This document shows, one piece after another, positions 34,976 through 44,131 of a stretch of DNA of 64,000 nucleotides. Numbering within the stretch: the first letter of the stretch is position 1; every line of letters starts with the position of its first letter. The translations under genes were made by a program, and so were the position numbers. The stretch spans positions 1 through 64,000 of the forward strand of contig NZ_MASN01000012.1 in the NCBI RefSeq assembly GCF_001861355.1, written 5' to 3'. The notes beneath the pieces were generated by a model. The model made no database searches. It was not told the DNA's origin and saw only the letters and a program-made list of their open reading frames with translations. This DNA comes from Natrialba sp. SSL1 (lineage in GTDB: Archaea > Halobacteriota > Halobacteria > Halobacteriales > Natrialbaceae).

Positions 34976-35539
34976 TTACCGCTCACTCTCAGCAGATTCG
35001 GCGTCGCCGCCCCCAAATATTCGACCGTCAAGTACTGCGCTCGGGCCTAACGCGATCGCGACGACACTCGCTGCGAGGAAGAACAGAACGACTGCAATTA
35101 GCGGTTGTACGCCACCGCCCAGACCAGATGCAACAATCCCAACCAGAACGAGACAGTTCCCGACAGCGAGACTGGCAAGGCTGTGGCCGAGTTCAGCCCG
35201 AACGGTCGGAGCGGACGGACCCAGTTGACGCCTGATGCTAATCGCGTTCTGACCGCTGTCCCACGCAAGGATCGACGCCGTTACCGCAACGAGAACAGCG
35301 GCGGTCGACGCACCGTTTCCAGCGGCGACGAACCCACCGAGGACGAGCACACCGGCACCCGTCGTTAGCGTCGTTCGGTCGCCAGCGAGCAGCGCCAGTC
35401 CGAGCACAAGCCAGCCCACCGTCGAAAGCGCCGTCGCATGGATCGAGTACGGAATCCCAACACTCCAGCCGACACCCGCGAAACAGATCGCACTCCACGA
35501 ACTCACCGTCGCCGGCGAATCGGTGCTCCGGCTCATCAC
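34976..35539 (-). CDS. membrane protein at the end of the DUF58 operon
   Basis: This 187-aa hydrophobic protein has about six membrane segments (e.g. LVLGLALLAGD, VLVLGGFVAAG, AVLVAVTASILAWD, AVVLFFLAASVVAIALG) and acidic ends. GTG at 35539 overlaps the stop of the DUF58 gene by 4 bp, so it is translationally coupled. Related short membrane proteins accompany DUF58 genes in haloarchaea, but I do not assign it a function. Confidence 0.82.
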   Translation of the reverse strand: MMSRSTDSPATVSSWSAICFAGVGWSVGIPYSIHATALSTVGWLVLGLALLAGDRTTLTTGAGVLVLGGFVAAGNGASTAAVLVAVTASILAWDSGQNAISIRRQLGPSAPTVRAELGHSLASLAVGNCLVLVGIVASGLGGGVQPLIAVVLFFLAASVVAIALGPSAVLDGRIFGGGDAESAESER

Positions 35540-37815
35540 CGACCACCTCTCAGCGCAGTCTGAAGGTCACTATCCCAGCCCCAATCGATCACGGTACCCC
35601 CCTCCGACCGGAGCTGTCGCACTCGCTCCCTCCGTTCGACCCGTGCAAGCGCCCTCGACGGCCCATCCACCGTCGTCGGATCCGGCGCAACGACTGACAG
35701 CGCAAACCCACTCGAGTGCAGTGAGCGAACGAACTCGAGCGCGCCGTCGTCACAGAGAGGCGAGATGAGGATGAGTTGTGTCGATGCTGGGGAAATGCGG
35801 TTGAAGTGGGAGAGGTCGATGTCAGCACCGCTGGCAGGAGCAGTAGTCGCGACAGTCCTGCCCTCGTCGGTTCGAACGGTGTCCGTAGGCCCATCAGCAT
35901 CAGCATCGGAATCCGCGTTCGGGCGGTCAGCAGACCGAGCTGTGGGCGGCTGTGGACTGAGTCCTGGTGCCGTGCCGAGCATCGTTCGGCCAGTAATCCG
36001 GTGTTCGCGACCGGTTCCCGGCGCGAGCCAGAGTGGGTCGGGACCGACAGACGCGAGGCCGACAGTGTGTCCTGCATCGAGCAGCGTACCGAAGGCGGCA
36101 GCCGCACCGTCGACAGCCCGGTCGACGGCGTGTGTCGGTGTCGCCTCGTCGGGTGATCGATACGCGCTGTCGCGGGCGTCGATGGCGATGACCACTGTCG
36201 CCGACTGGTCATCACGGAACGAAACCGTCGCCAGCGAGCCGTGTCGCGCGTAGCGGTTCCAGTCGATTCGTTGCATCGGGTCGCCCGAACGGTACTCACG
36301 GACGCTGTGGAACTCGACCCCAGGGCCAGAATCGGTCGTCTGCAGCGGACCGGACAGAGTCGAGCCACGGTGTGCGAGCAGGTGGTCGACACCCGACGGG
36401 AGCGACTGCAGTGTCGGGAGACACGTGAGTGTCGTATCCGTGGTCGTTATATCAGCAGTCGGTTGCTCGGTCACTGGCGAGTCAGCTGACGGCGACGCTG
36501 CTGCTGATGCCCCCTCTGCGTCCGGCCCCGACGCCGTGATTCGAACGTCTGTTTCGACCGACCCGCTCGCGTTTCTGCACAGAACCTGCACCGGATCGAA
36601 CTGATGGCGGCCGCGCCGGGCAGTAACCGTATACTGGACCACCGCCGACCCACCAGGAGCAAGCGTCGTCGCCGCCCGCGACGAACCCGATTCGACGGCC
36701 AGTTCGGACGGTACGCCGTCGATAATCCGCACGTCGACGAGGCGACGCTCACCCTCGTTTCGAACGACCGTCGTCACCGAAACCGATTCGCCGGGCTCAG
36801 GGTGGGCCTCACTGACGCTGCGCTCGACTGCGATCTCCGGTGGGTCAGCATCGACCGATCCGAGCCGCGAATAGGCCGCAAATCCCATCCCGACGCCACT
36901 CGAGACGATCACTGCGGGTTGTTGGTAGAGCACACCGATGACGATTCCGACGAGCGCAACGACGGTGATTCCTACCCAACGCCCCGTCCGGCGCGTCGTG
37001 ACGGCTGGCGTCGATTCACCATTCTCACTCGCGTTCGTCGCCGAACCAGTATCGGCGCTCGTATTCGTCGCCGGACCATCATCCTCGTTCGTCTGGCTGC
37101 CTGTGTTCGACCCCCCATCGCCAGCATCCGTTTCGGACCCAGGGCCGATCGCCGCCGTCGACTCGAGCGGGGGAACAGCTGTTGGCCGGCGGGCATCGGG
37201 TGCCGCCCCGGCAAGCGCTCCGACAGCGGTCATTGCCCGGCGAAGGTCACGACGTGCGAGAATATCTGTACCGCCCAGAGCGGCAAGCACACGGTCCTCG
37301 AACGACGTAGGCGGCCGGTCCTCATCGTCGGCGAGCACGGCCGCAGCACCGTCGTCGGCCGTCCAGTCACCGGTTGCAACTGCCTCGGCCGCATCGACTT
37401 CGGTCTGGTTCTCGGCAGCCACCAGTGCGTTGCGGGCACGTGCTCGCAATCTATCTCTAACCGCCTCGTACGTCGGATCCGAACGATCCGAGACGGAGAT
37501 AAGCTGGTGGTACAACTCGTCGCCGGGCGTTGGAACCCGACTCGCAGTGTCGCGGTCCGGCGGCGACGCCGCCGACTCACCGGATCGAAGTATGTGGCGG
37601 ACGATGCGGTAACTCTGGATCAGCAGAGCGAGCAACACCAGATAGAGCCCCAACTGACCGAACACCTCGAGGGCGACAACGACCTCGTAGGGGAGAACAG
37701 CCAGAACGACATCGGTCGCGAGCAACACGATTCCACCGCCGGCAATCGCAACAGCGGCGAGTAGAACCATCGCGAACCGAACGTATCTGGCAGTGCCGTC
37801 GGCCATCTCACTCAT
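35536..37815 (-). CDS. DUF58 domain membrane protein
   Basis: This protein of about 759 aa begins with two membrane segments. A large acidic disordered region (about residues 200-280, Asp/Thr/Ser-rich) and a further membrane pair come next, then an Ig-like CARDB/DUF11-style domain (about 330-440). The C-terminal DUF58 region has the signature VEFHSVREYRSGDPMQRIDW near residue 505, followed by VVIAIDARDS, a von Willebrand-like strand. DUF58 proteins act with MoxR ATPases and DUF4129 proteins, often in envelope processes. Its ATG at 37815 overlaps the preceding stop. Confidence 0.9.
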   Translation of the reverse strand: MSEMADGTARYVRFAMVLLAAVAIAGGGIVLLATDVVLAVLPYEVVVALEVFGQLGLYLVLLALLIQSYRIVRHILRSGESAASPPDRDTASRVPTPGDELYHQLISVSDRSDPTYEAVRDRLRARARNALVAAENQTEVDAAEAVATGDWTADDGAAAVLADDEDRPPTSFEDRVLAALGGTDILARRDLRRAMTAVGALAGAAPDARRPTAVPPLESTAAIGPGSETDAGDGGSNTGSQTNEDDGPATNTSADTGSATNASENGESTPAVTTRRTGRWVGITVVALVGIVIGVLYQQPAVIVSSGVGMGFAAYSRLGSVDADPPEIAVERSVSEAHPEPGESVSVTTVVRNEGERRLVDVRIIDGVPSELAVESGSSRAATTLAPGGSAVVQYTVTARRGRHQFDPVQVLCRNASGSVETDVRITASGPDAEGASAAASPSADSPVTEQPTADITTTDTTLTCLPTLQSLPSGVDHLLAHRGSTLSGPLQTTDSGPGVEFHSVREYRSGDPMQRIDWNRYARHGSLATVSFRDDQSATVVIAIDARDSAYRSPDEATPTHAVDRAVDGAAAAFGTLLDAGHTVGLASVGPDPLWLAPGTGREHRITGRTMLGTAPGLSPQPPTARSADRPNADSDADADGPTDTVRTDEGRTVATTAPASGADIDLSHFNRISPASTQLILISPLCDDGALEFVRSLHSSGFALSVVAPDPTTVDGPSRALARVERRERVRQLRSEGGTVIDWGWDSDLQTALRGGR

Positions 37816-38692
37816 CGGACTCCTCCACTGGTGGCTCACGCTCCGTCTCGCGTGTGCCGTCTGTCTCGCTCAACTCGAGTGCAAGGTCCTCCGCCAGCGC
37901 ACGTGCTCGACGTTCCTGGTCCAGTGTCGGGGAACGGTGGTCGTACCTGCTAGCTTCGAACAGGCGAGTCAGTTCGTCGACTGCCGAGCGGTCGAAGCCA
38001 CACTCGATCGCTTGGGTTCGGATCTCTCCCGGCGTTGTGGCGGCATCGTTGCCCGTGCCGACTGCATCGGCGATCAGCAGCCAGGTCCGATACACGTCGT
38101 TGTCCGCAGCGGCATGCGAGATGGAGACGGGGTCGGACGCGCTGGCGGTCCGCCGGGTCGGTGACTGCAGTTCGACGGAGCCGTTGGTACTGTCCGTCCC
38201 GTCGAGGACCGGATCGTCGTCACGGGAGAAGACGAACGCCGCCGCGAGAACGGTCAGAAACGCGACGAGCGCCCCGATAACGAGCGGGAACGATTCGGAG
38301 ACGAGACCGGTGCTAGCGTCCCCGCCGATCTGGCCGGATCGGTCGAAGGCGAACAGCACGCCGATCAGCGCGACGATGATGACGGTAGTTGCGAGAATCG
38401 TTCGTCCCCGATCCGGATTGACGACGAGCGCACGGCCGAGTACCAGCAGCGAGACGAGGCCGGTACCGAGGAGAAGCCATTCGACTGGCAGCGGGTTCTC
38501 GGCTTCGTCGGCTCCCTCCGGTTCGCCGAACTGGTCGTCGAGGATCGATTCGGCTTCGTCGCTCGGTTCCGATGAGTCGACGGCGTCGTCGTCGACAACC
38601 GAAACGGCCGTCGGCAGCGCCGGTGCAGCCACTGAGACGGCCAGCATGCCGGCGAGGCCGAGACAGAGAAGCCAGACGGCGCGTCTATCCAT
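37808..38692 (-). CDS. DUF4129 domain membrane protein
   Basis: This 294-aa protein starts with a signal or anchor segment (RRAVWLLCLGLAGMLAVSVA) at ATG 38692, has an acidic extracytoplasmic stretch, and then three membrane spans (WLLLGTGLVSLLVLG, ILATTVIIVALIGVLFAF, LVIGALVAFLTVLAAAFVF). A cytosolic DUF4129 domain near the C-terminus contains TPGEIRTQAIE and ELTRLFEASRYD. DUF4129 is also seen with transglutaminase-like and DUF58 proteins. It is first of a three-gene operon with overlapping starts. Upstream frames to 38833 are not used. Confidence 0.85.
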   Translation of the reverse strand: MDRRAVWLLCLGLAGMLAVSVAAPALPTAVSVVDDDAVDSSEPSDEAESILDDQFGEPEGADEAENPLPVEWLLLGTGLVSLLVLGRALVVNPDRGRTILATTVIIVALIGVLFAFDRSGQIGGDASTGLVSESFPLVIGALVAFLTVLAAAFVFSRDDDPVLDGTDSTNGSVELQSPTRRTASASDPVSISHAAADNDVYRTWLLIADAVGTGNDAATTPGEIRTQAIECGFDRSAVDELTRLFEASRYDHRSPTLDQERRARALAEDLALELSETDGTRETEREPPVEESDE

Positions 38693-39006
38693 TGCTCTCT
38701 GTCCGCACGACACGAACGCACCACGGATAGTGATTGTTGTCGGGTTCGGGTTTGCCGGCGAACGCAGACAGTGACAGACCGACCAAGCTGACGGCAACAA
38801 ACTGTCAGCTTCACTCGTGCCCCCACCCTCCACTGCACTTCAGGACCCAGTTCCGACCGCGATGTCGACTCCGTTCAGGTGCACCGTACTCGAGTAAGAC
38901 GACGCGCACGAATACAACAATATGCAGAGATAAAGGCTCATAGATCAGTTATAGTATGTGTACTACGCGGACTCACTTGCGCTGTGAAACGAGGTGGAAT
39001 CCGAAG
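38693..39006. other. intergenic region upstream of the DUF4129 operon
   Basis: These 314 bp hold no gene. The first half is GC-rich and the second (38900-38970) AT-rich. The promoter of the leftward operon should lie near 38715-38730, but no clear TATA box is seen. An ACTCGAGT word lies at 38888. Confidence 0.4.
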
Positions 39007-40230
39007 CTACTGCGACAGCCGACGCGTCGTCGCCGCGAACGTATTCGCTCCCGCGACCACGTCCTCCCACTCCGTGAACTCGTCCTCGTTGTGAGTCCGG
39101 CCGTCGACGCTCGGAACGAAGAGCATTCCCGCATCCGTTACCTCGGTCAGATAGTTCGCATCGTGGCCGGCACCGCCGACCATAGACCGGTAGGAAACAC
39201 CCGCCTCCTCGGCCGCCTCGCGGGCAGCAGTCCGGACAGAATCAGCGAACTCCGTGTGCTCGATTCGCCAGATTTCTTCGAGTTCGTACTCGGTACCCTC
39301 GCGTGCACAGGCGGCCTCGAGTTCGGACTCGACACGCTCGACGAGTTCAGCAACGATCGCGTCGTCGTAGCTGCGGACGTCTGCAGTGAACGTCACCTCT
39401 GAGGGGATCACGTTGATCGAACCGGGTTGGACCGTCAGTTCGCCTACCGTCGTCACAACGTCCTCGTAGCGGTTCGAAAGGCGACGGATTCCCTGTACAA
39501 CGTCGGTTGCCGCAACCAACGCGTCGCGTCTCGAATGCATCGGCGACGGACCGGCGTGGTCGGCCGTTCCCTCGATGGTCGCCTCGAGCCACGACATGCC
39601 GTAGATTCCGTCGACGACCGCGACCGACTGGCCGTGCTCCTCGAGTACCGGCCCCTGTTCGACGTGGAGTTCGAGGTAGCTGTGGATCGGTTCGTGCGGA
39701 CCGCACTCGGCGTCGCCGCGATAGCCGGCCGACTCGAGTGCTTCCTCGACAGTCGTCCCGTCGGCGTCGGTGCGAGCAAGCGTCTCCTCGACGCTGAACT
39801 CGCCGACGAACGTCCCGCTGCCCATCAGCGCCGGCTTGAATCGCGATCCTTCCTCGTTGGTCCAGTTGACGAGTTCGATGGGGCGGCGGTGCTCGATACC
39901 CTGGTCGTCGAACGCGCGCAGCGTCTCGAGGGCGCTCAGAACACCGAGCTGCCCGTCGAACCGCCCGCCGTAGGGCTGGGAGTCGAGGTGAGAACCGATC
40001 AGTACCGGCGCAGCGTCGGGATCGGTTCCCTCCCGCCGACCGAAGATATTCCCGATTTCGTCGATACGGACGTCGAGCCCGAGCGACTCGAGATCGTCGA
40101 CGAGCTGGTCGCGGACACGAACGTCGGCGTCCGACAGCGTGAGTCTGTGGAGGCCGTCGTTGTCGGTGCGGCCGATATCGGAGTACGTTTCGAACGTGTT
40201 TCGGAACCGCTCTGCGTCGATGCTTGTCAT
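39007..40230 (-). CDS. M20 amidohydrolase (N-carbamoyl amino acid hydrolase-like)
   Basis: This 407-aa zinc hydrolase matches the allantoate/N-carbamoyl-L-amino-acid amidohydrolase group. H81 and D92 lie in GSHLDSQPYGGRFDGQLG, E127 in NWTNEEGSRF, and HVEQGP follows. The lid has GTADHAGPSPMHSRRDAL, and GGAGHDANYL supplies another ligand. Such enzymes finish the breakdown of hydantoins or purine products, or of N-carbamoyl amino acids. A HyuB gene is present far away at the right edge, but no operon links them. The exact substrate is unknown. Confidence 0.92.
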   Translation of the reverse strand: MTSIDAERFRNTFETYSDIGRTDNDGLHRLTLSDADVRVRDQLVDDLESLGLDVRIDEIGNIFGRREGTDPDAAPVLIGSHLDSQPYGGRFDGQLGVLSALETLRAFDDQGIEHRRPIELVNWTNEEGSRFKPALMGSGTFVGEFSVEETLARTDADGTTVEEALESAGYRGDAECGPHEPIHSYLELHVEQGPVLEEHGQSVAVVDGIYGMSWLEATIEGTADHAGPSPMHSRRDALVAATDVVQGIRRLSNRYEDVVTTVGELTVQPGSINVIPSEVTFTADVRSYDDAIVAELVERVESELEAACAREGTEYELEEIWRIEHTEFADSVRTAAREAAEEAGVSYRSMVGGAGHDANYLTEVTDAGMLFVPSVDGRTHNEDEFTEWEDVVAGANTFAATTRRLSQ

Positions 40231-40559
40231 TGGTCGTCGTGGGGTTGTCGTTCCACAGTCGAATAGCTATGGGTAGTGCTAGCGCTCGGCCGATACCTGA
40301 GGGGAGTATTGTCGTTGGTGCAGTTCTGTACTCGTTGCTCTCGCCGTAGAGGCTGCTCCCGAGTAGAGAAGTCCAAAAGTGCCTAAATAGATAACTGTAT
40401 TCTGGGTAGGTACTTTTGGATGACAGACGAACATCAAGAGTCAGCAGCCGGCGTGGTGCTCGCTTTCGCTCCACAAAATTGTCGTAGTGCTCGACGGGGC
40501 CGAAGAATATGGGTCGAGAACGGTTCCGCGGTTGGTGAAGACGACGCGTCGATCCGAAA
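40231..40559. other. intergenic region with a 14-nt inverted repeat
   Basis: These 329 bp lie between the M20 gene start and the S9 gene end. No coding frame is supported. The only clear feature is the inverted repeat at 40372-40420. A TATA-like box for the M20 gene is not obvious. Confidence 0.45.
40372..40420. repeat. inverted repeat with 14-nt arms
   Basis: The arm TCCAAAAGTGCCTA (40372-40385) faces TAGGTACTTTTGGA (40407-40420), with one mismatch that would be a G-U pair in RNA. The spacer is 21 nt. It lies downstream of the leftward S9 gene and upstream of the leftward M20 gene, so it could be a terminator, a mobile-element remnant or an operator. Confidence 0.65.
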
Positions 40560-42461
40560 TTAGACGTGTTCGTCGAGGAACGCACCAATCCGCTCGAACT
40601 GCTCGATACGGTTTTCGAGTTTGGTCGTGTGGTGACCTTCGTCCTCGAAGATGCAGGTTTCGACGGGGACACCCTGTTCTTCGACGGCGGCAGCGATCTG
40701 TCGGGCCTCATCGACCGGAACACGCGGGTCGTTCGCGCCGTGCTGGACGAACAGCGGACACGAAATTTGATCGACCTCGTGAATCGGGCTGATCGACTCG
40801 AGGAACTCGCGGTCGGACTCGAGTGATCCGTACTCTGCCTCGCGGTGGGGTCGGCGGTAGTCGCCGGTGTTCTCGAGGAAGGTCACCCAGTTCGAGATGC
40901 CGACGAAATCGACGGCAGCCGCCCAGATGTCGGGGTACTCGGTGATACACGCGAGCACCATGAAGCCGCCGTAGGAACGGCCGTAGCAGACGATCGAGTC
41001 GGCGTCGATCGCCGGCTGGTCGCGGAGCCACTCGACTCCGTGTGCAATATCCCGGACGGAATCCATCCGTTTCTCGACATCGTCGAGTGCGGCGTACTCG
41101 CTCCCGTAGCCCGAGGAACCGCGAACGTTCGGCTCGAAAATGGCGTAGCCCGCGTCGAGGAAGTACTGACGGATGGGCCGGTTTCGCCACGACGGGCGTC
41201 GCTGGGAGTGGGGGCCGCCGTGGATGTCGACGATGACTGGTGTCTCTCCCGCTTTCTTCCCCTCTCGCGCTCCCGCTTCTTCGTCGTCGTCAGGAAGGGT
41301 GAAAAACGCCGGAATCTCCCTCCCGTCGAACGTCTCGTATCGAATCAGTTCGGGCTCGTGATACTGGTCGAGCGGGACGCCGCCAGAGGAGGGGACCGTC
41401 CAGCGCTCCACCGCTGGTGTCTCGCCGTCAGCGAGCGTCTCCAACTCGACGGCGTAGATCGAGTAGTTCAGGTTGGTCGACGAAACCGTCATCGCCGCCC
41501 GGGCTCCTGCAGGGTCGATCGTCAGCCCAGAGACGACGCCGTCTGGCACCTCGACTGGGGCGGTGTCCGCCTGGGTTGATGTGTGAAGTTCGCCAATAAA
41601 TAGCTCCGAGTAGCCGTCGACGTTCCGCGCGTACGCGAGCCGGCCGGTGGCCGCATCGAGTTCGAACTCGTCGATACTCCAGTTCCCGTTTCCGTTCCGT
41701 TCCTGGTCACCGACGGCGACAGGTTCGCACTCGAGTGTCCCCAGATCGATACGGATCAGTTCCAGAGTATCGCCGAAGCGATCGCTCGTGCAGTAGATCG
41801 CCTCGCCGTCCGGGCCGAAGGTGGGGTGACCGTATCGAGCGGCGTCCTCGTGCGGGGTAACGTGCCGACGCTCGCCGCTATCGACGTCGACGACGGAGAG
41901 GTCAATGTCCGAACTGGCGTGGGCGTTTCTGCAGAGGAGTCGGTCGCCAGACGGACTCCAGCCGACGACGCTGATACGGCCGTCGCCCGCACAGACGAGC
42001 GTCGGTTCATCGGCGTCGGCTGCGCTTCCGTGGTCAGTCCCGCCCTCGTCAGTATCGATATCCATCACGTAGACGTCGAAGTCAGCAGTTGAGCGACGGT
42101 TGGCAGTGAACGCGATCCGGTCTCCCTCGGGGCTCCAGCCGCCCCACTCGTGGATCGCATCCGGCTGGTCCGTCAGTCGGTCGATCGAACGGTCGGTAGG
42201 ATCGAGTTGGTACAGTTGGTCGTGCTCGTCGGCACCGGCGTCCTTGCCGAAGGCGATCACGTCGCCGCTTGGCGACCAGTCGACGAACGAAACGCGCTCG
42301 TCGTAGAACGTCTGCTGGGTCGGCCAGCCGCCCGGTTCGTCAAGCGTCCAGACCTGCATCGTTCCGGTGGTGTCAGCGCGAAACGCCAGACGGCCATCCG
42401 GCGCGACCGTCGCCCCTCTCGTTCCGCGAGCGTTCAGATAGCGTCCGACAGTTCGTGTCAT
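40560..42461 (-). CDS. S9 family prolyl oligopeptidase-like peptidase
   Basis: This 633-aa protein has a WD40-like beta-propeller (residues 1-360, with repeats such as VDWSPSGDVIAF and GGWSPEGDRIAF) and a C-terminal alpha/beta hydrolase. The catalytic triad is S496 (YGRSYGGF), D578 (HGANDPRVP) and H610 (EDEGHHTTK). DIHGGPHSQRRPSW forms the oxyanion region. It is an intracellular oligopeptidase, with no signal peptide at the ATG 42461 start. It is divergent from an M28 peptidase, and together they suggest peptide recycling. Confidence 0.93.
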   Translation of the reverse strand: MTRTVGRYLNARGTRGATVAPDGRLAFRADTTGTMQVWTLDEPGGWPTQQTFYDERVSFVDWSPSGDVIAFGKDAGADEHDQLYQLDPTDRSIDRLTDQPDAIHEWGGWSPEGDRIAFTANRRSTADFDVYVMDIDTDEGGTDHGSAADADEPTLVCAGDGRISVVGWSPSGDRLLCRNAHASSDIDLSVVDVDSGERRHVTPHEDAARYGHPTFGPDGEAIYCTSDRFGDTLELIRIDLGTLECEPVAVGDQERNGNGNWSIDEFELDAATGRLAYARNVDGYSELFIGELHTSTQADTAPVEVPDGVVSGLTIDPAGARAAMTVSSTNLNYSIYAVELETLADGETPAVERWTVPSSGGVPLDQYHEPELIRYETFDGREIPAFFTLPDDDEEAGAREGKKAGETPVIVDIHGGPHSQRRPSWRNRPIRQYFLDAGYAIFEPNVRGSSGYGSEYAALDDVEKRMDSVRDIAHGVEWLRDQPAIDADSIVCYGRSYGGFMVLACITEYPDIWAAAVDFVGISNWVTFLENTGDYRRPHREAEYGSLESDREFLESISPIHEVDQISCPLFVQHGANDPRVPVDEARQIAAAVEEQGVPVETCIFEDEGHHTTKLENRIEQFERIGAFLDEHV

Positions 42462-42633
42462 ACTCTGGTGCAGCAACGCCGTTCGTTTGAACGTATGGGT
42501 CCCGGAACCACCGACGTGAACCGACGAGGAGAGTGTGACCCGATCCGACTCGAACGCAACCAGACTGGTCTCACTCCCGTGTGAGACTTCCGCGTTCCAC
42601 AGCTTCTTTTGACAGGCCGACAGGCACCTATTC

Positions 42634-43980
42634 ATGACGAGACTCCCCACCGAAGTGATCGGCGACGCGCATACGAGCACCTTCCACTGGGAGGTTCTGG
42701 AAGATCTGGTCGACATCGGCAACCGGATGGCTGGACAGGAGGGCGAACGACGAGGGGCCGAGCGTATTCGGGACGCCTTCGAAACCGTTGGATTGCGCAA
42801 TGTCCACCTGGACGAGTTCGAAATCGACGGCTGGTGGCGCGGCCCTGCCACGCTCTCGACGAGCGGCGCACACGAGGAAACGTTCGCGGCCGACTATCAG
42901 GTACTCGCCCTCCCGGGGACGCCGAGCGACACCGTCGAAGCCGAACTCGTCGACGTCGGCTATGGTCGGCCGGAAGACTTCGAAGATGCCGAACTCGAGG
43001 GGAAGGTCGTGATGGCCTCGAGCGAGACGCCGAACGATTACGGCCGCAGGCTTCACCGGATGGAGAAGTACGTCAGCGCAGTCGACGCCGGTGCGGTCGG
43101 CTTCGTCTTCCGGAACCACGTCGAGGGCTGCTTGCCGGCGACCGGCGAAATCGGCTACGACAACCGCCCTGGACCGATTCCGGCCGTAGGCGTCTCGAAA
43201 GAAGTCGGCCAGCGACTGTTGCGTCATTCGGCGTCGGAACCGCTCTCCGTCGAACTCGAGGTCGAGGCTCGCAACGAACGCACCAACTCGGTGAACGTCG
43301 TCGGCGAAGTCGGGCCGGACACCGACGAAGTCGTAATGGTGACCTCCCACGTCGACGCCCACGACATCTCGGAAGGAGCCAACGACAACGGCGCGGGCAC
43401 TGCGCTGGTCTGTGAAATCGCACGGCTGCTCACACAGGTCGAAGACGATCTCGAGACCCGCGTCCGATTCGTCCCGTTCGGCTCGGAGGAGATCGGACTG
43501 CAGGGGGCCTACCACTCCGCGGCGACCCAAGAGCTCTCGAACGTCAAGTGCGTCATCAACATCGACGGTGCCGGGAACTCCCGGAACCTCCGGGTCAACG
43601 CCAACGAGTTCGACGCGCTGGAAGCGCTGTTCGAGGAGGTCGCAGACGAGTTCGACGTGCCGCTGTCGACGAGCGACACCATCAGCCCGCACGGGGACCA
43701 GTGGGCGTTCGTCCAGGAGGGCGTGCCGGCATCGATGACGTCGTCGACATCCGACTCGAGTGGCCGCGGCTGGGGACACACGCACGCCGACACGCTGGAC
43801 AAACTGGACGTGCGCGACCTGCGAGCGCTGTCGGCTCTCATCGCTGCAGCGGCGCTCACGGCTGCGGAGGCCGACCGCGAGTTCCCACAGCGTACTCGAG
43901 AAGAGACGAAAGCGATGATCGACGAGGGCTACGTCCAGGAGCTGAAGATTGGCGGGCGGTGGCCGTACGACGACGAGTAG
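42634..43980 (+). CDS. M28 family aminopeptidase
   Basis: This 448-aa zinc aminopeptidase has a PA-like insert (about residues 100-200) and a peptidase domain. Expected ligands are H239 (SHVDAHD), D251 (GANDNGAG), E285/E286 (GSEEIGLQG), D311 (NIDGAG) and a late His in WGHTHADTLD. No signal peptide is evident, so it is probably cytosolic. The start codon lies 172 bp from the divergent S9 gene. It probably removes N-terminal amino acids from peptides. Other M28 substrates such as N-acylated molecules are possible. Confidence 0.92.
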   Translation: MTRLPTEVIGDAHTSTFHWEVLEDLVDIGNRMAGQEGERRGAERIRDAFETVGLRNVHLDEFEIDGWWRGPATLSTSGAHEETFAADYQVLALPGTPSDTVEAELVDVGYGRPEDFEDAELEGKVVMASSETPNDYGRRLHRMEKYVSAVDAGAVGFVFRNHVEGCLPATGEIGYDNRPGPIPAVGVSKEVGQRLLRHSASEPLSVELEVEARNERTNSVNVVGEVGPDTDEVVMVTSHVDAHDISEGANDNGAGTALVCEIARLLTQVEDDLETRVRFVPFGSEEIGLQGAYHSAATQELSNVKCVINIDGAGNSRNLRVNANEFDALEALFEEVADEFDVPLSTSDTISPHGDQWAFVQEGVPASMTSSTSDSSGRGWGHTHADTLDKLDVRDLRALSALIAAAALTAAEADREFPQRTREETKAMIDEGYVQELKIGGRWPYDDE

Positions 43981-44131
43981 GCTCGGACCGGCAATCGTCT
44001 CGACTTGATCAGAGCCAAGCTTTCGGCTCACCAATCGGGACACGCAGCGATCGAGACACGCAGCGGATCTACACCCGAAATACAGACGAGCCGGGTCACT
44101 TTTCCGACAACTCAACGTTTAATCCCTGAAG

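Noticed and set aside
42628-44115. 495-aa frame antisense to the M28 gene
   Set aside because: The M28 metal ligands lie in the plus frame, and the antisense frame has no motif.
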